This document shows positions 7,338-14,266 of a stretch of 42,648 nucleotides of DNA, piece by piece. Each line of letters opens with the position of its first letter. Position 1 is the stretch's first letter. The stretch spans positions 1 through 42,648 of IMG/VR virus record IMGVR_UViG_3300018009_000008; one strand, given 5' to 3'. The notes beneath the pieces are model-generated. The model saw only the letters and a program-made list of their open reading frames with translations, had not been told where the DNA came from and made no database searches. The DNA is from a virus. Made by a program: the position numbers and the translations under genes.

Positions 7338-7549
7338 TGAACCGCTATTATTTCGTCTCGAAAAAGGACTGGGAAAGCCTGCAGGCCGGGCGCACGAAGC
7401 TACCGATGGTCCTGGATCAGGCGGACCTGAAGCAATGGCTCGATTTCATCAATTATCAGGGCGGACCGGTGCGCATCGCGATCCGGGAAGTATCGGATGA
7501 GGAGGCGGGGATTATGAATTGCAACCTACCTGAGGGCATTCCTAAATGA
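7337..7549 (+). CDS. Small hypothetical protein
   Basis: The 70-residue protein ('MNRYYFVSKKDWESLQAG...') is acidic at the C-terminus and has no recognised domain. Its ATG overlaps the previous stop region and its TGA overlaps the next ATG, so it is embedded in a continuous early operon. Confidence 0.55.
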   Translation: MNRYYFVSKKDWESLQAGRTKLPMVLDQADLKQWLDFINYQGGPVRIAIREVSDEEAGIMNCNLPEGIPK

Positions 7550-7653
7550 TCACAATTCTGGAAATCATCGCAATCTGGACGCTCTTCGGCCTCGTCATTG
7601 GGGTTTTCGTCGGCAGGTGCATGCGGGAGAAGGAGCCGCCGTCCCGTGGCTGA
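7546..7653 (+). CDS. 35-residue single-pass membrane peptide
   Basis: A short gene encoding one hydrophobic segment (residues 3-24, 'TILEIIAIWTLFGLVIGVFV') followed by a positively charged tail (RCMREKE). ATG 7546 overlaps the preceding TGA and the stop overlaps the GTG of the next gene, which supports translation as part of the operon. The topology would be N-out or N-in with a cytoplasmic basic tail. Function unknown. Confidence 0.45.
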   Translation: MITILEIIAIWTLFGLVIGVFVGRCMREKEPPSRG

Positions 7654-8017
7654 GCAGCTCGCCCTTGAATTTGAGATGACGATCGAGGAACGCGGGATTC
7701 TCGCCGCCATTGATAAGGGCCGCATGCGAGCCCGCAGCGCGGGCGACCTGGCGAGGCTGACGAACGTCCCCGAGCGCCGGCTCCGTCAGGTGATCCGCCA
7801 TCTGATCGACTACCATCATTGTGTGATCGGCTCGGCCACGGATGAGCCGCCCGGCTTCTACGTCATTACGGATCCGGGCGAGCTCGCGGACGTCCTTGGG
7901 ACCCTGCGTCATCGCGGCATCAGCATCCTGGTGCGCGCGGCGAGGATCTCGGGGAATTCCCTCGATGAGATTTTCAAGCAAGGAAGGCTTGAACTGGAAG
8001 CGGAGGCGACGAGATGA
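7646..8017 (+). CDS. Winged-helix-like phage protein
   Basis: The 123-residue protein has a helix-turn-helix region at about 15-60 ('RSAGDLARLTNVPERRLRQV', 'IRHLIDYHHCVIGS'), then a wing-like 'GFYVITDPGELADVLGTLRH' and a helical tail. It is the sort of small wHTH protein found in early blocks of transposable phages. GTG 7646 is chosen because AGAAGGAG lies about 10 bases upstream and the preceding in-frame ATG 7598 is inside another gene. DNA binding is inferred. Confidence 0.6.
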   Translation: MAEQLALEFEMTIEERGILAAIDKGRMRARSAGDLARLTNVPERRLRQVIRHLIDYHHCVIGSATDEPPGFYVITDPGELADVLGTLRHRGISILVRAARISGNSLDEIFKQGRLELEAEATR

Positions 8018-8418
8018 CGGCGGGCAGCATGACGGCAGTACAATTGTTTGAGGGCTTGGGAAACATCTACGGGTTTGACGTGCGGGACGATGGAAAAGGG
8101 CGCGGAAGCAGGGCGCATAGCCGCATCAGCCTTGATATTAAACCAAGAGAAGGGGAGGAATTCGACATGGCAGGAAACATGACGTTGGACGGTCTTAACG
8201 AGCATCTGTTTGCGCAACTGGAGCGGCTGAACGAGGCGCATATACCGGCGGAAAAACTGAAAACGGAGATCGAGCGCTCCCGGGCCGTCTGCTCGGTCGC
8301 GGCGACCATTGTGAACAACGCCCGCCTTGCGCTCGACGCGGAGAAAATACGGTCGGGCAAGGAGGGCATCACGAAGCTGCCCAGGATGATAGGATCCGGG
8401 AATGGCGAAAAGGCATAA
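8014..8418 (+). CDS. Hypothetical phage protein, two possible starts
   Basis: The 134-residue frame starts at ATG 8014, which overlaps the previous stop and follows GCGGAGGCGACGAG. A second ATG at 8167 follows an equally good GGGGAGG and yields an 83-residue protein ('MAGNMTLDGLNEHLFAQLER...LPRMIG'). That shorter form resembles small phage proteins of about 80 residues in other Mu-like phages. It is helical. Two nested products are possible. Confidence 0.6.
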   Translation: MTAGSMTAVQLFEGLGNIYGFDVRDDGKGRGSRAHSRISLDIKPREGEEFDMAGNMTLDGLNEHLFAQLERLNEAHIPAEKLKTEIERSRAVCSVAATIVNNARLALDAEKIRSGKEGITKLPRMIGSGNGEKA

Positions 8419-9235
8419 TTACACGGCAGAGGAATTGGCGTTCCTGGAGGCCGGCTATAAGCGCATGGCCATCCGGGACCTCACGCCGGCGTTCAACGCG
8501 CGCTTCGGCACGGCCCGGGATGAAGGCCGTATCAAGGCCGTGCTGCAGAATCACCGCATGAAATGCGGCCGCGGCTACGGGCAGCATCTCATGCCGGAGT
8601 CCAATATATTCACACCGGCCCAGACGGCCTGGCTGAGGGCGCATTGGCCGCTTTACGGGCCGATGTACCTGACGTGTTTGTGCAACGCCGCCTTCGGCAC
8701 GCATTTCAGGCGCACACAGGTCGAGGGGTTCCTGGCCAATCATCACATCGTTTCAAACCGCACCGGCTGTTGGGAAAAGGGCCATGGCGCGTGGAACAAA
8801 GGCACAAAGGGCCTCACGCGGGCCAACCGGGGCACTTTCAAAAAAGGCAATATCTGCTGGAAGACGCGGCCCGTAGGCTCGGAGCGGTATAGTCCGAAGT
8901 GGGGCTGGCTGGTCAAGGTTGCCGAGCCCCTGCGCTGCAGAACGGCAAATATCTATTGGGGATCGAAGGCGGTCATGATCTGGGAGGCGGCCCACGGGCC
9001 CTTGCCGAAGGGATTCGCCGTCGCCCTCCGGGACGGCGACAACAGGAACTGCGTCGAGGAGAACCTTATGCTCGTTTCGCGGGCGGAGCTGCTGACGCTG
9101 AACGGCCACCGCTATAAGGATGCCCCCGGCGAGATCAAGCCCGCCATCCTGGCGCTCGCAAAACTCGAAGTCAAAGCGCACTGCCGCACATATCGGCTGA
9201 ACTACGGGCGGAAAAGGAGGGCGCAACGTGGATAA
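8402..9235 (+). CDS. HNH-endonuclease-like protein, probably degenerate
   Basis: The 277-residue protein has an N-terminal region with two HTH-like repeats ('YTAEELAFLEAGYKRMAI', 'FTPAQTAWLRAHWPLYGP'), a basic glycine/lysine-rich middle, and a C-terminal segment similar to phage HNH nucleases: 'IWEAAHGPLPKGFAVALRDG', 'DNRNCVEENLMLVSRAEL'. In family members the stretch after the PKG normally has His (PKGH.V.F). Here it is PKGF (F205), so a metal-binding or catalytic His appears lost. It probably binds DNA; nuclease activity is doubtful. Confidence 0.65.
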   Translation: MAKRHNYTAEELAFLEAGYKRMAIRDLTPAFNARFGTARDEGRIKAVLQNHRMKCGRGYGQHLMPESNIFTPAQTAWLRAHWPLYGPMYLTCLCNAAFGTHFRRTQVEGFLANHHIVSNRTGCWEKGHGAWNKGTKGLTRANRGTFKKGNICWKTRPVGSERYSPKWGWLVKVAEPLRCRTANIYWGSKAVMIWEAAHGPLPKGFAVALRDGDNRNCVEENLMLVSRAELLTLNGHRYKDAPGEIKPAILALAKLEVKAHCRTYRLNYGRKRRAQRG

Positions 9236-9704
9236 GCCGGCCGACAACAAGCAGAAAACCCTGATCCACCTGGCGCGGGCGCAGCTCGCGATCGCGGAGG
9301 AGGCATACCGGGCCATGCTCGGGGCCCGCTATCACGTGGGATCGAGTAAAGACCTGAGCTACCGGCAGGCCGATGATCTGATAAACTATTTTGTGAGTCT
9401 GGGCTTCAAAATCAGGACGAATCTCAAGCCCATGTGCAGCTACATGTGTGAGCCCCGGCCGCGCGGGATTCCACTGCCGCCTAACGTGCTGGTGATGGTG
9501 AGCCCGCAGCAGATGAGGAAGATCGAGCACCTCGTGGAGGATATCCACTGGCGCAGCGTTGACGGTTTCAGCCGTTGGCTGAAAAAATATCACGGCATCG
9601 ACAAAATCAAATATTCCCTCGAGGCCTCGAGGGTGATGGAGGGGCTGAAAGGGATGTGGAAGAGCCAGAATAAGTGCAACTGCAAAAAAAAGGAGGCCCT
9701 TTGA
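9228..9704 (+). CDS. gemA: GemA-like regulatory protein (DUF1018)
   Basis: The 158-residue protein matches the DUF1018/GemA family of Mu-like phages. The N-terminal helical motif is 'TLIHLARAQLAIAEEAYRAM', then 'SSKDLSYRQADDLINYFVSL GFK' (split here for length); the C-terminal part ends with 'DGFSRWLKKYHGIDKIKYSL'. In Mu, GemA affects host gene expression and DNA supercoiling. GTG 9228 follows AAAAGGAGGGCGCAAC. It immediately precedes a short gene and the Mor region, as in Mu. Confidence 0.8.
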   Translation: MDKPADNKQKTLIHLARAQLAIAEEAYRAMLGARYHVGSSKDLSYRQADDLINYFVSLGFKIRTNLKPMCSYMCEPRPRGIPLPPNVLVMVSPQQMRKIEHLVEDIHWRSVDGFSRWLKKYHGIDKIKYSLEASRVMEGLKGMWKSQNKCNCKKKEAL

Positions 9705-9841
9705 GCGTGGAAAACACCGATCCGGTCACGGGCATGTGGAAAGATGCGGCAGGAGTGCGCCACATAATAGGCGGGGATTTCCTGCAGGATTACACGGCCT
9801 GCGGGATCAAAGACGGCAGTATCTCGGAGATATTGCCGTGA
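9701..9841 (+). CDS. 46-residue hypothetical protein
   Basis: A short frame from TTG 9701 (or GTG 9707) to 9841 that follows an AAAAAAAGGAGG site overlapping the end of gemA. It overlaps the next GTG by 4 bases. The product ('MSVENTDPVTGMWKDAAGVR...') has no recognised family. Tight packing between two genes supports it. Confidence 0.5.
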   Translation: MSVENTDPVTGMWKDAAGVRHIIGGDFLQDYTACGIKDGSISEILP

Positions 9842-10194
9842 GCCGGGCGGGAATCATAATTCTAAGCCCTGCATTTATTCCGTCGTTGGCCTGTCCGCAT
9901 TGCGGCAAGGGCTGGTGGCTGCGCACGGCAAATAGTCAGGCCCTCATTTGCGGCTGCGGCTATCAGTTTTACGCTCAGGAGGCGGAGCCGGGCCGCGCGG
10001 AGATCCGCCTCGCCTATCCACCCGATCGCGAGAGCGGCTATCGCGGCGAGCCCCTCCTCTGCGCCTGCGGCGAAACGTTCGAGCCGAAAACCTCCAAGCA
10101 GATGCAATGCACGCAATGCGCCCACAGGGCATTTGTCCAACAGCGCCGGGACGCGCAGACGCGATGGAGAGAGAGGAGAAGAGCGAATGCTTGA
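9838..10194 (+). CDS. Zinc-ribbon protein
   Basis: The 118-residue protein contains two or more Cys pairs: 'CPHCGKGWW' with 'CGCG' (about residues 19-43), and 'CACGETFE' with 'CTQC' (about 78-98). These would form two zinc ribbons. The tail is basic ('TRWRERRRANA') and could bind nucleic acid. The GTG overlaps the preceding stop. It is placed just before the Mor gene; transcriptional or DNA-binding roles are possible. Confidence 0.55.
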   Translation: MSRAGIIILSPAFIPSLACPHCGKGWWLRTANSQALICGCGYQFYAQEAEPGRAEIRLAYPPDRESGYRGEPLLCACGETFEPKTSKQMQCTQCAHRAFVQQRRDAQTRWRERRRANA

Positions 10195-10351
10195 GCAGGT
10201 GATTTGTCCGCTCCAAGAAACGTGCGAATGGAAAGTCGGCGTCTGCTGGCATGACCGGCCGCACCTGGCCACCTGGCTCTGCGATTTTGCAAGGTTGTCG
10301 AGCCTACCATGTCCCGGCTGCAAGCCGATCAGCCAAAGGAAGGCGCCGTGA
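10187..10351 (+). CDS. Small cysteine-rich protein
   Basis: The 54-residue product has Cys/His residues 'CPLQETCEWKVGVCWHDRPH' and a C-terminal 'CPGC', which could form a zinc-binding knuckle. ATG 10187 follows GAGAGAGGAGAAGAGCG. It overlaps the flanking genes. No family is recognised. Confidence 0.5.
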   Translation: MLEQVICPLQETCEWKVGVCWHDRPHLATWLCDFARLSSLPCPGCKPISQRKAP

Positions 10352-10674
10352 TGGAAGGATGGGTTGAGGCCGTGATCGCCGAGATGCGCGTCGAGGATCT
10401 CCCCGGCGTCTATCAGGAGATCGCAAAGATAAGCAACGTTCGTGGCGCCGTCCTGATCAGCGAGAAGTGGGGCGGCCTCTCCTGCTATTTCCAACAATTG
10501 GATGCCCTGCTCCGCAACAAGCGCGACGAGATGATCGTGCGGGAGTATCGGCAGGGCAAATGGGCCACCGCGAGCGAGGCTTTTCGTACGCTTGCAATCA
10601 AATATCAATTGACGGAAGTGTGGATTCGCAACATAGTAGGCAGGGTGCCTTCGAAGCAGGAAGGGCTTCTTTGA
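10351..10674 (+). CDS. mor: Mor/C-type middle transcription activator
   Basis: The 107-residue protein matches the Mor family. It has a dimerisation region ending 'SEKWGGLSCYFQQLDALLRN', followed by helix 'KRDEMIVREYRQGKW' and a C-terminal helix-turn-helix 'LAIKYQLTEVWIRNIVGRV'. In Mu, Mor switches transcription from early to middle genes by recruiting RNA polymerase. ATG 10351 is preceded by AAAGGAAGG. It is the last gene before a 68-base gap and the lysis/head operons, so it probably activates a promoter in that gap. Confidence 0.8.
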   Translation: MEGWVEAVIAEMRVEDLPGVYQEIAKISNVRGAVLISEKWGGLSCYFQQLDALLRNKRDEMIVREYRQGKWATASEAFRTLAIKYQLTEVWIRNIVGRVPSKQEGLL

Positions 10675-10742
10675 TTCCCAAAAGCAATTTTTCTATCCGC
10701 TTTGCATAGACCCTACGGAGTGCGCCGCCGTATCATCTCCTC
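10675..10742 (+). promoter_or_regulatory. Candidate Mor-dependent promoter region
   Basis: This is the first real non-coding gap downstream of the activator gene and upstream of the lysis genes. It holds an inverted repeat AAAGC (10681..10685) / GCTTT (10699..10703), followed by CATAGA at 10705..10710 that could act as a -10 element. No good -35 is visible, as expected for an activator-dependent promoter. The call rests on position and dyad only. Confidence 0.35.
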
Positions 10743-10838
10743 ATGACGCAGAAAACCCCAAACCCCGAACCGGCGGCGCAGGTTGACTCCCCTTCCTGCG
10801 CCGCACCCTATGAAAATAAGCCGGCGAGGCTCTTATGA
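10743..10838 (+). CDS. Possible 31-residue leader peptide
   Basis: An ATG frame rich in Pro and Ala ends by overlapping the endolysin start. There is no convincing ribosome binding site. It may be a translated leader or chance. Confidence 0.25.
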   Translation: MTQKTPNPEPAAQVDSPSCAAPYENKPARLL

Positions 10839-11314
10839 GCGACTTTAAGATCTCAGTCACGCGCCTCCTCGCCGTCGAAGGCGGAATCGTCCGCGACACG
10901 GATGGGATCACAAACTTCGGGATCTGCTCGAAGTACAACCCCGGCGTGGATATCGAGACCCTCACGGTCAAGCGCGCCGAGGACTGGTATTACGACCATT
11001 ACTGGCTGCCGATGCACCTGTTTTCCATCGCCCGCCAGGAGATCGCGGATCAGCTCCTCGATGCCGGCGTCAATTGCGGCGCGGAGACGGCGATCATGAT
11101 GGCCCAGGAAGCCTACAACGATCTCTACCCGGCCAATGCGCTGAAAGTGGACGGCAGCCTCGGCGCAAAAACCGCCCTGGTTATCAATGCGCTCAAATTT
11201 CCGCGCGGCTACATGAACGCGCTGATTTATCACCGCGTAAAGCACTACCTGACGATCATCGAGGCCCACCCGGAAAAAAGCCGCGACCGGGTCGGCTGGC
11301 TCAATAGAATATAA
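10835..11314 (+). CDS. GH108 endolysin (N-acetylmuramidase)
   Basis: The 159-residue protein matches glycoside hydrolase family 108 lysozymes. The catalytic Glu lies in 'LAVEGGIVRDTDGITNFGI' (E15), and the second half contains a PG-binding-3-like segment ('DGSLGAKTALVINAL'). It cleaves the glycan backbone of host peptidoglycan at lysis. There is no signal peptide, so it depends on the holin encoded downstream. It starts the lysis module and is followed by a strong hairpin. Confidence 0.88.
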   Translation: MSDFKISVTRLLAVEGGIVRDTDGITNFGICSKYNPGVDIETLTVKRAEDWYYDHYWLPMHLFSIARQEIADQLLDAGVNCGAETAIMMAQEAYNDLYPANALKVDGSLGAKTALVINALKFPRGYMNALIYHRVKHYLTIIEAHPEKSRDRVGWLNRI

Positions 11315-11316
11315 TG

Positions 11317-11362
11317 GCTGAGGGGACACCCCTCTCTTCTCTTAGAGGAGTGTCCCCTCAGC
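11317..11362 (+). terminator. Strong hairpin between endolysin and holin
   Basis: A 19-base left arm (11317..11335) pairs with 11344..11362 with one mismatch around an 8-base loop. No U-run follows (GCTATTAGG), so it is probably an attenuator or mRNA-stabilising/processing hairpin rather than a full terminator. It sits between the endolysin stop and the holin ribosome binding site, so it may set the ratio of the two products. Confidence 0.55.
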
Positions 11363-11378
11363 GCTATTAGGAGGCGTT

Positions 11379-11915
11379 ATGTGGGGCAATCTGTTCGCTG
11401 AAATCTTTTTGAAGTTTGTCGGGCCGGTCCTCGCCACGGCCATCATGACCCTCGTGACCGGGCTGCTGACCAGGATGATGAAGCGGTATCACCTGGGCAT
11501 CCTCAACGGCCTGAAGAATCATCTCGTCAACGACGTCAACGTCGCCGTCCTCGCGCAGGAGAATAAGGCGGCCGATTATTTCCTGGCAACGGGCAATAAA
11601 ATTCATGGGGGCCAAAAATTCGAGAACGTGCTCGAGGGGCTGGTCAGGGTATACCCGGGCGTCGATCCGCACGAGATCGAAGATCTCATCCACGCCACGG
11701 TCCTGTCCACGCCCGGCATAGGACCGATAGACCTCATTCCCCGAACGGAGGCGCAAAATGCTGCAGGAATCGCTGCAAAGCAGGCTGGAGGCGGAAAACC
11801 TGCTCCGGACGCCCACGGCGCCGCAGGGAAAGCGGCTGCTGGGCGCGCTGATCCGGTCGTGCCGGACGGCCCAAAGAAGCCCGTTGGAGGACCCTCCACC
11901 TGGACCCATGAGTGA
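11379..11915 (+). CDS. LLH-family holin-like protein
   Basis: The 178-residue protein has an N-terminal membrane segment (about 5-28, 'AEIFLKFVGPVLATAIMTLV') and a soluble helical region similar to the phage holin LLH family ('ENKAADYFLATGN', 'VYPGVDPHEIEDLIHATVL'). The C-terminus is a Pro/Gly/Ala-rich tail. Holins time lysis by permeabilising the inner membrane and releasing the endolysin. ATG 11379 follows AGGAGG. The membrane topology is unusual for classic holins, but LLH holins share it. Confidence 0.65.
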   Translation: MWGNLFAEIFLKFVGPVLATAIMTLVTGLLTRMMKRYHLGILNGLKNHLVNDVNVAVLAQENKAADYFLATGNKIHGGQKFENVLEGLVRVYPGVDPHEIEDLIHATVLSTPGIGPIDLIPRTEAQNAAGIAAKQAGGGKPAPDAHGAAGKAAAGRADPVVPDGPKKPVGGPSTWTHE

Positions 11916-12009
11916 GACGGACGAGCAGGAATTCACGATGGATCAAATCCAGGCAGAGGCGCACAAGGGAAGCCTGAGCGTGACAATAGGATGGAGTTGG
12001 CATTGGTGA
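11908..12009 (+). CDS. Possible 33-residue peptide
   Basis: A short frame starting at ATG 11908, overlapping the holin stop, fills the space to the next gene. No ribosome binding site is visible. The same frame is open back to ATG 11758, which has CGGAGGCG upstream, but that would overlap the holin by 158 bases. Marginal. Confidence 0.2.
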   Translation: MSETDEQEFTMDQIQAEAHKGSLSVTIGWSWHW

Positions 12010-12020
12010 AGGAGCCGGAG

Positions 12021-12242
12021 ATGAATCAAGCAAACGAAGCGGAAGAATTGGTCTTACTTTTGCGAAGGGAGATAGAGATGCTGAAAACCGTCATTAGCAC
12101 ATGGGTTTCGCGTCAAAACCTTCCGCCCTATAGTCCGTTGCCGGCTTCCTGTAACTGGACAAGCGACATCGGACCTGAGTATTTTGGGCCGCCGATACCG
12201 GATAAGGTTTTTGACGAGTTCAACAAGCGAGGGGCAGGGTGA
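12021..12242 (+). CDS. Hypothetical protein
   Basis: The 73-residue protein has a helical, coiled-coil-like N-terminus ('NEAEELVLLLRREIEMLKTV') and a Pro-rich C-terminus. ATG 12021 is favoured by GAAGGAGCCGGAG just upstream over ATG 11991. It lies in the lysis region. No family is recognised. Confidence 0.5.
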   Translation: MNQANEAEELVLLLRREIEMLKTVISTWVSRQNLPPYSPLPASCNWTSDIGPEYFGPPIPDKVFDEFNKRGAG

Positions 12243-12243
12243 G

Positions 12244-12483
12244 ATGATGGAAACGCTCCCTGAAACTACAGACTTCTTTTTCAAAGAAATCTGGATGCCA
12301 AATGGGAACTGTCCTCACGACAATGGAGAGCTGGTCATAGTAAGTGAGTGGCTAAAGGACAAGGATGGAAATGATATCATGGCTGCACCGCCCAAGGACT
12401 ATTATCGGCAGTGTAAGACGTGCGGGCGAAAGTTTGATACCGTTCACCATGATGTCATAGAATTGAAGGAAAGGATTTCGTGA
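12244..12483 (+). CDS. Small protein with Cys motifs
   Basis: The 79-residue product contains 'NGNCPHDNGELV' and 'CKTCGRKFDTVHHD', two Cys/His pairs that could bind one zinc. ATG 12244 follows AGGGGCAGGGTGAG. No family is recognised. Confidence 0.5.
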   Translation: MMETLPETTDFFFKEIWMPNGNCPHDNGELVIVSEWLKDKDGNDIMAAPPKDYYRQCKTCGRKFDTVHHDVIELKERIS

Positions 12484-12528
12484 TACACTTAGGCCCGCAC
12501 GGGCATCAAATAAAGGAGGACGAGTACA

Positions 12529-13197
12529 ATGAAAAGGTTTTTTGCATTAGCTGTTGCGATATTGGCAACGTTCGGTCTCGCCGCGTTCGCCCAGGCGCAG
12601 ATTGCGACCATGTCCCCTTCAGATATAGGAGCAACGGTCATTCCTCAAACGGTGATAAGTCCCATTTCTCAGGATGCATGGCAAAGCTTCCAAAAATTTA
12701 TACGCATTGCGTCTGCCGAGACCGGGCAGCCGATCCCTCGTCTTTATGCTCAAGCGACGGCTCCGGCAGCGAGCACTAGCACGACTACCGCCGCCGCGAC
12801 TCCGGCAGTTGCCGACGAGGGCTTCAACCTCGGCCTGCTCGCCATGGGCCAGGACAACCTCTGGCTGGCGCCCCTCGGCGGTCAGCACGGGGGAGCATTT
12901 TTTTCGGTCGGCGCGGGCATGGACTTCGCGGCGTATAAGAAAACGCTCAACGCCGCGGGCAGTGTCCTTGCAGTCACTGTCCACGGCGGCGGCGCAGTGG
13001 TAGCTACCGGCAAGTACGGCGGGGACGCTATAGGCTATGCCTCGCTCAACGTCGATTTGATCCAGCTTATCACCGGCAGCCCGATCACGCTGCTGACGAA
13101 GGCGACAAAGCTCACAATCGGGCCGACCATCGCCTATGATACCGCGCAGAAATGTGCGGCCGTGGGTGGTTTGCTGAATTTCAGCTACAGTTTTTAA
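12529..13197 (+). CDS. Exported, outer-membrane-like protein in lysis region
   Basis: The 222-residue protein begins with a clear Sec signal peptide (basic MKR, hydrophobic core to about residue 18, cleavage near AFAQAQ, residue 20-24). The mature part has a Ser/Thr/Ala-rich linker, then glycine-rich alternating strands and ends in '..LLNFSYSF', the terminal aromatic pattern of outer-membrane beta-barrel proteins. AAAGGAGGACG precedes the ATG. It is placed between the holin and the zinc phospholipase-like gene. A role in outer-membrane disruption or exclusion is possible but not shown. Confidence 0.6.
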   Translation: MKRFFALAVAILATFGLAAFAQAQIATMSPSDIGATVIPQTVISPISQDAWQSFQKFIRIASAETGQPIPRLYAQATAPAASTSTTTAAATPAVADEGFNLGLLAMGQDNLWLAPLGGQHGGAFFSVGAGMDFAAYKKTLNAAGSVLAVTVHGGGAVVATGKYGGDAIGYASLNVDLIQLITGSPITLLTKATKLTIGPTIAYDTAQKCAAVGGLLNFSYSF

Positions 13198-13215
13198 TAC
13201 TTTTGAGTGAGGGCG

Positions 13216-13230
13216 GGGGGCACGTCCCCC
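13216..13230 (+). promoter_or_regulatory. Short GC hairpin
   Basis: GGGGG (13216..13220) and CCCCC (13226..13230) can pair around the five-base loop CACGT, just upstream of the weak ribosome binding site of the next gene. No U-run follows. It may modulate translation of the gene at 13245. Confidence 0.3.
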
Positions 13231-13244
13231 TTCCCGGTGAGATC

Positions 13245-13916
13245 ATGGAAGCAGCATATCACGAGATTATCGCCTTGACGGTCCTTGCCCGGCTCCCGCA
13301 GCTTCGCGGGTTCTTCGATGCGGCCGGGCACACCGACATGATGATCCGGGAGGACGCGGTCAGGCCGGACACGTGCTACCACGATTCGGTGATGCAAAAC
13401 GCGGAGCTGCACCACGCGCACAGCATCAAGCTCTTCGTGGCGCCCAGCGGCCAGCTCCGATGGCGGGACGGGGACTGCATCGACAGCATCAAAGCCTACT
13501 CGGGCATGTGCCTGCGCTACTACGCGAGCAAGGATTTCGACCTGGTCTGCAGATCCCTCGTCGAGCTCTCGCATTATATCGTGGACGGCATGACGTTCCC
13601 TCACCTGGTGAGGGGCAAGCCCTGGTCGGATTATCACATGTCGTTTGAGATCTCGATGGCCGCGTGGCTCCGGGAGAACGAATACGTGATCCCGACCCTC
13701 GTCTTCACAAGGGAGAAATCGATCTTCCGCTCCGCGCTGGCCCGCGCGAAGGCGCTCTATCCCCAGGCCCTGGATGTCGTTTTTGCGCTCGAAAAGGGCA
13801 CCTATGGCAACATCGGGATGACCGATGCCGATGCGCTCACCTACACGTGCAAGGTCGCCGCGGCCGTAGGCTCGGCATGGATAACAATAATGAGCAGCCT
13901 CTTCCCGAAGGAGTGA
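13245..13916 (+). CDS. Zinc phospholipase C / P1-nuclease-like enzyme
   Basis: The 223-residue protein carries the metal-site pattern of the zinc-dependent phospholipase C / S1-P1 nuclease superfamily. H6 lies in 'YHEII', D42 in 'RPDTCYHD', H56 and nearby HHAH follow, and the central signature 'LSHYIVDGMTFPH' gives H110-x3-D114-x5-H120. That is the same spacing as H118, D122, H128 of Bacillus cereus PC-PLC. H131-x3-E135 ('HMSFE') matches H142/E146. The N-terminal Trp ligand is missing and there is no signal peptide. Substrate could be phospholipid or nucleic acid. Start ATG 13245 is the first sensible one after the previous gene. Confidence 0.65.
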   Translation: MEAAYHEIIALTVLARLPQLRGFFDAAGHTDMMIREDAVRPDTCYHDSVMQNAELHHAHSIKLFVAPSGQLRWRDGDCIDSIKAYSGMCLRYYASKDFDLVCRSLVELSHYIVDGMTFPHLVRGKPWSDYHMSFEISMAAWLRENEYVIPTLVFTREKSIFRSALARAKALYPQALDVVFALEKGTYGNIGMTDADALTYTCKVAAAVGSAWITIMSSLFPKE

Positions 13917-13921
13917 TATCG

Positions 13922-14266
13922 ATGGATGCAGCGGTCGCCCTTTCCATTGTCTCATCGATCCTGAATATCCTGAGCCGAATCGGTGTCTGGCCGATCATGA
14001 TGACCCTGCTTTTCATCATCATGGGGCCCTGGATCTTCAGCCTGATCGTCGCATGGAATCAGAATAAGCGCTTCGATGCAATGAAAAGCATGTATGAGAA
14101 CAATGTCCGGCTGGTAGAATCCTATGAGAAGATGGCCAACGGCCTGCTGGACGTTGTTGCCCTCAATACGGCGAAGTGGACCGAGGTCGCGGATAAAATC
14201 GACATGAACCAATTCTGCCCCTTGATGAGAGTCGTAAAAAAACGCATCGAGGATATCGAGAGATGA
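13922..14266 (+). CDS. Membrane protein of the lysis region
   Basis: The 114-residue protein has one or two membrane segments in residues 5-45 ('AVALSIVSSILNILSRIGVW', 'MMTLLFIIMGPWIFSLIVAW'), followed by a soluble helical region ('RFDAMKSMYENNVRLVESYE'). A GAAGGAGTGAT site precedes ATG 13922. By position and topology it may be a second holin, antiholin or spanin-like component. No lipobox is seen. Confidence 0.5.
   Translation: MDAAVALSIVSSILNILSRIGVWPIMMTLLFIIMGPWIFSLIVAWNQNKRFDAMKSMYENNVRLVESYEKMANGLLDVVALNTAKWTEVADKIDMNQFCPLMRVVKKRIEDIER

Noticed and set aside
11758-11915. Embedded frame inside the holin gene, considered as a spanin-like overlapping gene
   Set aside because: No signal peptide, lipobox or membrane segment in the product, despite a fair ribosome binding site.
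12493-12504. GCCCG/CGGGC inverted repeat as a terminator
   Set aside because: Too short a loop, no U-run, and directly ahead of a ribosome binding site.
12480-12779. 99-residue + strand frame over the start of the exported protein
   Set aside because: The exported protein frame has a strong ribosome binding site and signal peptide; this one is a shadow with no features.
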